Source: Hyphomicrobiales bacterium
Lineage (GTDB): Bacteria; Pseudomonadota; Alphaproteobacteria; Rhizobiales; Aestuariivirgaceae
Assembly: GCA_023266715.1 (NCBI GenBank)
Contig: JAHFPK010000216.1
Location: 1-5,130, forward strand
Direction of reading: 5' to 3'
DNA length: 5,130 nucleotides
The notes beneath the pieces are model-generated. The model did not search any database, was not told the DNA's origin, and saw only the letters and a list, made by a program, of their open reading frames with translations. This document shows positions 1-4,496 of the stretch, one piece after another. How positions within the stretch are numbered: the first letter of the stretch is position 1; every line of letters starts with the position of its first letter. Both the position numbers and the translations under genes were made by a program.

Positions 1-33
1 GCATTTCAACCATGCCGGCGGAGGAGAGCGAAC

Positions 34-453
34 ATGCATAGAAAAATTCTTGTGGCCAATGATGGTTCGGGCGGAGCGGCCAAGGCCCTTACCGCCGCCA
101 TCGCACTTGCCAGGCAGGCCAAAGCGGAACTCCACATGATTTGCGTGGAGGAACTGCCGCGGTTTCCCACCTCGGTTGAAGAAGTGATCGAGGAGAAACA
201 GGAAGCCAGCCACCGCTTCACCGAAGTGACTGCGAAGGCCACAGCCGAGGCCAAGCTGCACCGCATCAAGCTCACGGCCCATGTCTCGGCGGGGCATGCC
301 GTGCCGCGCATCGTCGAGGCAATTGAGCAGCATCACTTTGATCTGCTGGTGGTGGGCTTCATGGGACATACGGCGCTCTACAACCGGCTGATCGGCGGCA
401 CGACGGACCGGTTGGTGGAAATGGCTCCCTGTTCGGTGCTGGTGGTAAAATGA
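34..453 (+). CDS. Universal stress protein, UspA family
   Basis: This is a small cytoplasmic nucleotide-binding stress protein of 139 residues, the usual length of a single-domain Usp. The N-terminal strand (KILVANDGS, residues 4-12) carries the conserved Asp10 of the nucleotide pocket. The C-terminal half has the ATP-binding loop G108-x2-G111-x9-G121 followed by G122-T123, close to the canonical G-2x-G-9x-G(S/T) except that Gly sits where Ser/Thr is usual. The protein ends in the typical CSVLVVK strand. The ATG at 34 is preceded by GGAGGAG at 20-26, seven bases away. The gene is 53 bases upstream of crcB on the same strand. Usp genes are among those reported beside fluoride channels and under fluoride riboswitches, so a role in the fluoride response is inferred. 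The biochemical role (ATP binding versus ATP-independent) cannot be settled from sequence. The promoter must lie at or before the window edge. Confidence 0.93.
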   Translation: MHRKILVANDGSGGAAKALTAAIALARQAKAELHMICVEELPRFPTSVEEVIEEKQEASHRFTEVTAKATAEAKLHRIKLTAHVSAGHAVPRIVEAIEQHHFDLLVVGFMGHTALYNRLIGGTTDRLVEMAPCSVLVVK

Positions 454-506
454 ACGCAGCTGCGGTACGAACTGAAACGATAACCCTGAAGCAAGTGGAG
501 TGAGAC

Positions 507-908
507 GTGCTGCAGACCTACATTTACATCATGATCGGCAGCGCGCTGGGTGGTGCCGCGCGCTTCTGGTGTTCCGGCTTCATTGCCCATAATTTTGGCG
601 AGACGTTTCCGTGGGGAACGATCATCGTCAATGTGGTTGGGTCTTTCGTGATCGGCTTTTTCGCAACGCTGACCGGGCCAGACGGCCGGTTTCTGGTCAG
701 CGGCAATACCCGTCAGTTCGTCATGGTCGGCATCTGCGGCGGCTACACCACGTTTTCATCCTTCAGCCTGCAGACGCTGAACCTGATACGTGATGAAGAA
801 TGGCTGCAGGCCACCGGCAATGTCACTCTGTCGGTTGTATTGTGCATGTTTTCCGTCTGGCTCGGCCATATAGCCGCCGCCAGTCTCAATCAGCTAAAAG
901 GAGCGTGA
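507..908 (+). CDS. crcB: Fluoride efflux channel CrcB/Fluc
   Basis: CrcB (Fluc) is a four-helix inner-membrane protein that dimerises in antiparallel fashion and lets fluoride leave the cell, preventing inhibition of enolase and pyrophosphatase. The 133 residues match the family length. Visible landmarks are the GSALGGAARF segment in helix 1 (residues 11-20), WGTIIVNVVGSF in helix 2 with pore Asn42, and GGYTTFSSFSLQT (78-90) with the phenylalanine-box residues Phe83 and Phe86 and the Thr/Ser lining the pore and central Na+ site. A fourth hydrophobic helix closes the C-terminus. Start choice is the GTG at 507: GGAG at 497-500 lies six bases upstream, and the ATG at 531 would remove the start of helix 1 and has no ribosome site. 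The gene stops three bases before the DUF190 start, so the two are translated as a pair. Confidence 0.96.
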   Translation: MLQTYIYIMIGSALGGAARFWCSGFIAHNFGETFPWGTIIVNVVGSFVIGFFATLTGPDGRFLVSGNTRQFVMVGICGGYTTFSSFSLQTLNLIRDEEWLQATGNVTLSVVLCMFSVWLGHIAAASLNQLKGA

Positions 909-911
909 GCC

Positions 912-1253
912 ATGCAGATTCCGAAAGAGGCGACCTTGCTCCGCATCTTCATCGGCGAGAGCGACCGGTTCGATCATAAACCGCTTTATGAAGCGATCGT
1001 CCTCAAGGCCCGCGAAATGCACATAGCCGGAGCGACGGTGCTGCGCGGTCCCATGGGCTTTGGCCATTCGAGCCGCCTGCATACGGCGAAAATCCTGCGG
1101 CTGTCGGAAGACTTGCCGTTGGTGATCGAGATCGTCGACAGCGAAGACAAAATCAAAACCCTCCTCGATGTCATCGACGGAATGATGCAAAGCGGGCTGA
1201 TCACGCTTGAGAAAGTGAGGGTCCTTCAGTATGGGCCGTCAGCGACCGCGTAA
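912..1253 (+). CDS. DUF190 domain protein, companion of CrcB
   Basis: This is a 113-residue soluble protein of the DUF190 family (Pfam PF02641), predicted to share the PII/GlnB-like ferredoxin fold. Family landmarks are LLRIFIGESDRF near the N-terminus (residues 9-20), PLYEAIVLKAREMHIAGATV with the central helix and strand, the RGPMGFG turn, and DLPLVIEIVDSEDKI followed by the last helix. The ATG at 912 is preceded by AAAAGGAG at 896-903 with an eight-base gap, overlapping the end of crcB. It is the last gene of the usp-crcB cluster. DUF190 proteins often sit next to, or are fused with, CrcB, which suggests an accessory, sensing or regulatory role in fluoride handling, but the molecular function is unknown to me. 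No signal peptide or membrane segment is visible. No convincing terminator follows. Confidence 0.92.
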   Translation: MQIPKEATLLRIFIGESDRFDHKPLYEAIVLKAREMHIAGATVLRGPMGFGHSSRLHTAKILRLSEDLPLVIEIVDSEDKIKTLLDVIDGMMQSGLITLEKVRVLQYGPSATA

Positions 1254-1345
1254 TCCTGCAGGTGCGAGCGGTCCATTGGTCCCCATTGAAGGCCCATCGA
1301 ATGCTAGTTGCAGATGCTATGAGATTTATTGCTCTGATACAGGCG

Positions 1346-1372
1346 AGCATGACCATGCTTAAATCATTTAAG
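1346..1372. promoter_or_regulatory. Two abutting dyads upstream of the EamA gene, candidate operator
   Basis: Two inverted repeats share their junction. AGCATG-AC-CATGCT spans 1346-1359, and CTTAAAT-C-ATTTAAG spans 1358-1372. Both are perfect. They lie 26 bases before the start codon of the EamA gene, where an operator would be expected. The loops (two bases and one base) are too small for a good RNA hairpin, and no U-tract follows, so a protein-binding site is likelier than a terminator. The regulator is unknown, and no confident -35/-10 pair could be placed nearby. Confidence 0.4.
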
Positions 1373-1398
1373 TCGGATCGCTGGACGAGGAGACAAAC

Positions 1399-1833
1399 AT
1401 GCATATAGTTGTGGGCAGTTGGCAGTTTTGGGCAATCATGTCAGCTGTATTCGCGGCCCTGACAGCGATTTTAGCCAAGGTCGGAGTAGAGAATGTTGGT
1501 TCCGATTTTGCAACATTCTATCGGACAATTATCGTCGTGCTTGCTTTGGGATTATTATTGCTTGCGACTGGGCAGTTGGAAATTCCGAAGGACGTCTCTG
1601 GAAGGACCTATTTGTTTCTTACATTGTCTGGACTCGCAACCGGAGCCTCTTGGCTTTGCTACTTTAAAGCCTTGAAGCTCGGGAATGCCTCGCAGGTTGC
1701 CCCTATTGATAAACTCAGTGTGGTTTTGGTTGCTGTCATTGGCGCCGTTTTTCTTGGCGAGAAGCTCACAGGTACCAACTGGACGGGCGTTGCGATGATT
1801 GGCGCGGGCGCGGTGCTCGTAGCTCTTAAATGA
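1399..1833 (+). CDS. Single-domain EamA/DMT-superfamily membrane protein
   Basis: This is a small inner-membrane protein of 144 residues holding one EamA unit (PF00892), about half the size of a standard ten-helix DMT transporter; short members of this kind are thought to work as dimers. Five hydrophobic segments are visible at roughly residues 11-29, 40-57, 70-89, 100-119 and 127-143. The family-like part is the C-terminal half: ASWLCYFKALKLGNASQVAP, then PIDKLSVVL, the FLGEKL motif (118-123) and a glycine-rich last helix. The ATG at 1399 has AGGAG at 1388-1392, six bases upstream. Hand-counted G+C over 1441-1800 is about 49%, against about 63% in part of the usp gene, with many TTG, TTA and ATT codons. 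Together with the adjacent IS remnant this suggests horizontal acquisition. The substrate cannot be inferred. Confidence 0.85.
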   Translation: MHIVVGSWQFWAIMSAVFAALTAILAKVGVENVGSDFATFYRTIIVVLALGLLLLATGQLEIPKDVSGRTYLFLTLSGLATGASWLCYFKALKLGNASQVAPIDKLSVVLVAVIGAVFLGEKLTGTNWTGVAMIGAGAVLVALK

Positions 1834-1837
1834 GCCA

Positions 1838-2636
1838 TTGAACTTATTAGACCCGCATTCGCCATATAACACGCTAATTTCTGGTGCAGTTGGTGCGATT
1901 CAGATATAATAATCAATAACTTAACCTGACTCGAACGAGGCCGTCATGGAGAACCCAATGGGTGAATCAAATGATGGGGTTCTCACGCTCGATTTCGACC
2001 GCAGACTGACGCTGCAGTTTTGTGGCTCTGTCATTACCTCCGATGCCGGATTGCTGGCTTACCGTGAACTCGACGATGCCCTCGGTCTTAGCATAATGGC
2101 AGGCGAGATGCTCGCCGACACGCACTGGCAGGAACGGCCGCCATGCGCTGGTTGGGTTGCTGCGGCAATCGGTGTTCGGACGGCTTGCCGGATATGAGGA
2201 TGTCAATGATGCCGAGCGCCTGCGCCATGATCCGGCGATGCGCTGGATTGTTGATGGCAAAGCAGCTTTTGGATATGCGGCGTCATCCAGCTGACCAGCC
2301 TCAAGGAGAAGCTGATCAAGATCGGCGCGAAGGTCGTCAGTCATGGCCGCTATGTCGCCTTCCAGATGGCCGAAGTCGCTATCCCGAGACAACTCTTCGC
2401 TGACATCCTGCAGCTGATCGCCGAACTGCGGCCACCGCCTGATCCAGAAGCGGCGTGGGTGGTTTGGTTGTCATGCGTTCAAGCGAAAACCAAGGCACAG
2501 CTATGCCTTGATCAAGAAGAAAACGACCATTATTGCGCGGATTGGGCTGGTGTCACCGACTTCGAAGCATCGCAAACCCCAAAGCGAAAGCCCAGTCTTG
2601 CCTATGACGCCAGTTTGCGCAATCATTGAACTTAAC
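1838..2636 (+). mobile_element. IS1380-type insertion sequence remnant, approximate extent
   Basis: The transposase pseudogene sits in a stretch whose flanks are probably the non-coding ends of the same element, but I could not find a convincing pair of terminal inverted repeats, so both boundaries are guesses. The only flank signals are short direct repeats: CATTGAACTTA at 1836-1846 and 2624-2634, and AACTTAAC at 1918-1925 and 2629-2636. The element separates the EamA gene from the mlaC-like gene. With the catalytic core gone, it could only move if a full-length relative supplied transposase and if its ends are intact. Confidence 0.45.
1946..2458 (+). pseudogene. Decayed IS1380-family transposase (frameshift plus internal deletion)
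   Basis: This is the remnant of a DDE transposase of the IS1380 family. The N-terminal part is intact: from the ATG at 1958 (MGESNDGV), preceded by TGGAGAA, through LTLDFDRRLTLQF and SDAGLLAYRELDDALGL to about 2121. There the frame changes. Restoring two lost bases near 2121-2123 (ACGCGCACT expected, ACGCACT present) continues the protein as TGRNGRHALVG, then FGRLAGYEDVNDAERLRHDP and AMRWIVDGKAA, in a different frame until a stop at 2292-2294. Immediately at that point, back in the first frame from about 2288, the family's C-terminal end appears (LTSLKEKLIKIGAKVVSHGR, FQMAEVAIP, IAELRPPPDP). From memory of full-length relatives (around 450 residues), about 280-300 residues including the catalytic Asp/Glu positions are missing. 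The protein cannot be functional. The frame runs on past the expected end to 2629. Confidence 0.88.
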
Positions 2637-2661
2637 AAAGCAGTCATCTGGTGGATGTCGG

Positions 2662-2689
2662 TTGACATGGTTTCATCCGTGAAATGTCA
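2662..2689 (+). promoter_or_regulatory. TTGACA hexamer inside an imperfect dyad upstream of the mlaC-like gene
   Basis: A perfect TTGACA (2662-2667) lies about 60 bases before the chosen start of the MlaC-like protein. It forms part of an imperfect inverted repeat: TGACA (2663-2667), a three-base bulge, TTTCA (2671-2675), the loop TCCG, then TGAAA (2680-2684) and TGTCA (2685-2689). The arrangement could be a -35 box overlapping an operator, but the sequence 16-18 bases downstream of TTGACA is a poor -10 box, so promoter activity is uncertain. Confidence 0.3.
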
Positions 2690-2719
2690 GCAGAAGCAGA
2701 TTTAACTGCCAGCTGGAAT

Positions 2720-2726
2720 GGAGGAG
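2720..2726 (+). promoter_or_regulatory. Ribosome binding site that fixes the mlaC-like start
   Basis: GGAGGAG lies two bases before the ATG at 2729 (four bases if the GGAGG core is used). The longer frame opening at ATG 2684 has no comparable site and would put 15 non-hydrophobic residues ahead of the signal peptide, so 2729 is preferred. Confidence 0.7.
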
Positions 2727-2728
2727 TT

Positions 2729-3364
2729 ATGGCCGGAACGACAACGCAGAGATTGACCCGCCGCGAAGCGGCGGGATTGTTGGTGGGTCTCCTGGGCTTC
2801 GCAGCCGTGTCGCCCGCACGGGCGGACTCTGATAGCACCGAAGATGCCCGTGGCGCCGGAACCTATGTCAGCAAGATTGCGGCGGAGGTGATGGGATTGG
2901 CCAATGGCGGCGGAAGTGGAGATGCCTTGCGACCAAAGTTTGTCGCCATCCTGAACAAGTATATCAACATCCGCGGCATCGCGAGTTTTGCCCTTGGCCA
3001 GTATCAGTCGAAACTGGCGGGTACGGAAAAGGAACAGTTCTACTCGCTCTTCGGCAATTATGTGGCCTCGCTGTTCGTGGCCTATGTCGCCGATTTTCGT
3101 GGCTCCGATTTGAAAATCACTTCCACCACGTCGCAAGGCAATTTCACTACGATCACCAGTGCGATCGTGTCGAAGGGCATGGGACGCGAACAGGTCAAGT
3201 GGCGGCTGGCCTCGACGGGCGGCGCCTACCGGATAAGCGATATCAACGTCAAGGGCGTGTGGCTGTCGATCGCCACCAAGAAGCGTTTTGGTGATGTGCT
3301 CAAACATTCGGGCGGCGACTTTGGCGCCCTCTTTGCAGAGCTGAAAAAAGCCGACACCTGGTAA
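2729..3364 (+). CDS. MlaC/Ttg2D-family phospholipid-binding protein with Tat-like signal
   Basis: This is a periplasmic lipid carrier of the MlaC (Ttg2D, toluene-tolerance) family, PF05494. MlaC shuttles phospholipids between the outer membrane and the MlaFEDB ABC complex in the inner membrane. The chosen product has 211 residues, normal for the family. Residues 10-16 (TRREAAG) begin a twin-arginine-like signal, followed by a hydrophobic stretch (LLVGLLGFAAV) and a cleavage site after Ala-Arg-Ala (30-32). The mature part shows the family pattern: a helical N-terminal region, the INIRGIASFALGQY segment, KEQFYSLFGNYVASLFVAYV, and the C-terminal beta region with YRISDINVKGVWLS and a final helix ending in LFAELKKADTW. 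No mlaD, mlaE, mlaF or mlaA homologue is in the window, and the upstream neighbour is a dead transposase, so the gene is apparently transcribed alone. Some hopanoid-associated proteins share this fold; I cannot exclude that role. No clear terminator follows. Confidence 0.88.
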   Translation: MAGTTTQRLTRREAAGLLVGLLGFAAVSPARADSDSTEDARGAGTYVSKIAAEVMGLANGGGSGDALRPKFVAILNKYINIRGIASFALGQYQSKLAGTEKEQFYSLFGNYVASLFVAYVADFRGSDLKITSTTSQGNFTTITSAIVSKGMGREQVKWRLASTGGAYRISDINVKGVWLSIATKKRFGDVLKHSGGDFGALFAELKKADTW

Positions 3365-3644
3365 TCGCCACGCTCTGCCCAGGACTCGTTGATCTCCATC
3401 AATGAAGGCCCTGCTCCGTTACGTCAGAGTGAAGGCAAATAAGACCTTAAATAGTTCAGCACCATTTCTCGTCCCGAATAACCAGTAAGATGAGAGTATT
3501 CGCAGACAATCACCTTTTGAAAATCGGGCGGTTTAAATTAGACTCTCCGACAGTCCAGCGCAGCACGTAATTCACCTAATGAACCCCGATGGTTGGGTCC
3601 AATCCTGCCCCGATTATCTGCATCTTGATTTGGGCATGAGTGGT
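3365..3644. other. Gene-free stretch after the mlaC-like gene
   Basis: About 280 bases in which I see no convincing coding sequence, tRNA or strong hairpin. The part from about 3430 to 3560 is noticeably AT-richer than the flanking genes. An open frame from 3579 runs into the downstream palindromic repeat and has no recognisable protein signature. A small RNA or a decayed gene could lie here, but nothing in the sequence shows it. Confidence 0.5.
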
Positions 3645-3775
3645 GCCCTCATCCGCCCTGTCGGCCATCTTCTCCCATGCCAAGAGGCACGGGAGAAGGC
3701 GCTAATCCTAAAAAGTTTTGCCTTCGCCCGTGAGCGAAGCGAATGGGAGAAGGTGGCGCGACGCGCCGGATGAAG
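3645..3775. repeat. Rhizobiales-type intergenic palindromic repeat
   Basis: This mosaic of inverted repeats of roughly 130 bases resembles the RIME/Bru-RS-like elements scattered between genes in Rhizobiales. The outer arms are TCATCCG (3649-3655) and CGGATGA (3767-3773). Inner arms GCCATCTTCTCCCAT (3664-3678) and ATGGGAGAAGGTGGC (3743-3757) pair with one wobble. The left arm can alternatively fold locally as a 13-pair stem, 3669-3681 with 3686-3698, loop AAGA and one mismatch. Smaller hairpins are CTTCGC/GCGAAG (3722-3727, 3734-3739) and GGCGCG-A-CGCGCC (3755-3767). It lies between two converging genes, where it may act as an mRNA end or stability structure. The family name rests on recalled pattern, not on a search. 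Confidence 0.8.
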
Positions 3776-3806
3776 ATCCCTCGAATTGACCCCAACAATA
3801 AATAAA

Positions 3807-3828
3807 GCCCGGAAATTTCTTTCCGGGC
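3807..3828 (-). terminator. Rho-independent terminator of the DUF2852 gene
   Basis: A perfect nine-pair stem, GCCCGGAAA (3807-3815) with TTTCCGGGC (3820-3828), encloses a four-base loop. Read on the minus strand, it begins six bases after the stop codon of the DUF2852 gene and is followed by the T-rich run TTTATTTATTG (3806 downwards). On the plus strand the following bases are not a T-run, so it mainly serves the minus-strand gene. Confidence 0.88.
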
Positions 3829-3834
3829 CTGAAA

Positions 3835-4311
3835 TTACGTGGCTGGCGGCTCACTTGGCGGCGGCGCCTTGCGCTCCGCCATGAAGCGGTCAAACTCGTC
3901 CTGGTCTTTCGCCTTGCGCAGCCGCGCAAGATGTTCCCGGAAAGCTTTCTGCTCTTCATCCAGCTTGCGCCGCTCTTCTTCAAGACGCGCTAGTTGCGTG
4001 CGCTTGTACTCATCAAATGCGGCATTACCCGACGAGGCAAAACCGTAACTTGCCGAACGCCAACTATCGGAAGATGGCATTTTCCAACCGGCCCATGGCG
4101 CATTGCCCTGGGCGGCACCCGACCACATTTCACCGTTCTTCAATTTCAGGAAAAGGGCCAGAAGTCCAAGCGGCCAGAAAATGATAAAACCCACGACCAT
4201 GGCGATAATTTCATAGGCAGACCAATGCTTTCTGCCCCAGCGGCAACCCCTGCGGGATTGCTCTTCAGCGCCCAGATTATTCTCAAAAGTGCCCGATGCG
4301 GCGTGTGACAT
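3835..4311 (-). CDS. DUF2852 membrane protein with C-terminal coiled coil
   Basis: This is an uncharacterised alphaproteobacterial protein of 158 residues with the DUF2852 architecture. A short polar N-terminus leads to W30-S31-A32-Y33-E34, then one hydrophobic segment at about residues 35-55 (AMVVGFIIFWPLGLLALFL), and a Trp/Gly-rich linker (62-76). A long charged helix follows from about residue 99 (FDEYKRTQLARLEEERRKL) to about 147 (DQDEFDRFMAERK), with heptad-like Leu/Phe spacing that predicts a coiled coil. The tail is Pro-rich. It is probably anchored in the inner membrane with the coiled coil in the cytoplasm, but topology and function are unknown. The start is supported by GAGGAGGA (complement of 4317-4324), five bases before ATG. 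It is transcribed alone on the minus strand, divergent from the ABC gene, and ends at a strong terminator. Confidence 0.88.
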   Translation of the reverse strand: MSHAASGTFENNLGAEEQSRRGCRWGRKHWSAYEIIAMVVGFIIFWPLGLLALFLKLKNGEMWSGAAQGNAPWAGWKMPSSDSWRSASYGFASSGNAAFDEYKRTQLARLEEERRKLDEEQKAFREHLARLRKAKDQDEFDRFMAERKAPPPSEPPAT

Positions 4312-4314
4312 GAA

Positions 4315-4340
4315 TGTCCTCCTCTATGCCTGACAGGACA
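4315..4340 (-). promoter_or_regulatory. Possible hairpin covering the DUF2852 ribosome binding site
   Basis: On the minus-strand transcript TGTCCT (4340-4335) can pair with AGGACA (4320-4315) across a 14-base loop. The downstream arm includes part of the AGGAGGA ribosome site, so the fold would partly mask it. Six pairs with a long loop is weak and may be chance. Confidence 0.2.
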
Positions 4341-4445
4341 ACAGGTAGGAAGGAGTTCTGCGGTTTCAATGGAATTCTAAAATATTCGGACTGCCGCCGC
4401 GCCGACCGCGCGCCATTCCACCGCAATCACCCCTCGACCGCAAGC

Positions 4446-4477
4446 GGCAGATGCAATAACGTCCTTTTACATCTGTC
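4446..4477. promoter_or_regulatory. Inverted repeat upstream of the ABC ATPase gene
   Basis: GGCAGATG (4446-4453) and CATCTGTC (4470-4477) form an inverted repeat of seven Watson-Crick pairs plus one G-T, with a 16-base spacer, about 20 bases before the ATG at 4497. The centre-to-centre spacing suits a dimeric sugar-operon repressor, but no regulator gene is in view and no promoter boxes could be assigned with confidence in the divergent region 4312-4496. Confidence 0.3.
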
Positions 4478-4496
4478 GTTTTAAGGGGCGTTTGAT

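Noticed and set aside
454..506. Fluoride riboswitch in the usp-crcB gap
   Set aside because: The 53 bases lack the conserved riboswitch core and are rather short for the aptamer plus an expression platform.
1244..1273. GACCGC/GCGGTC inverted repeat at the end of the DUF190 gene as a terminator
   Set aside because: It has only six pairs with an 18-base loop, overlaps the coding end, and is not followed by a T-run.
1905..1910. TATAAT as a promoter -10 box for the transposase remnant
   Set aside because: The hexamer is perfect, but no acceptable -35 box lies 16-18 bases upstream; a TTGGTG is only nine bases away. It could be real but is not supported.
2366..2629. Separate small gene starting at ATG 2366
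   Set aside because: Its first 30 or so residues are the C-terminus of the IS1380 transposase; the rest is read-through of the non-coding IS end.
2684..2728. Upstream ATG start for the MlaC-like protein
   Set aside because: No ribosome site precedes it and the extension is not conserved-looking. ATG 2729 has GGAGGAG directly upstream and places the Tat-like signal at the N-terminus.
2702..3307. Minus-strand open frame of 201 codons
   Set aside because: It is antisense to the MlaC-like gene, which has a signal peptide, a ribosome site and a family pattern; the minus frame has none of these.
3579..3773. Small plus-strand open frame of 64 codons
   Set aside because: Most of it lies in the palindromic repeat, it has no clear ribosome site, and the protein shows no recognisable signature.
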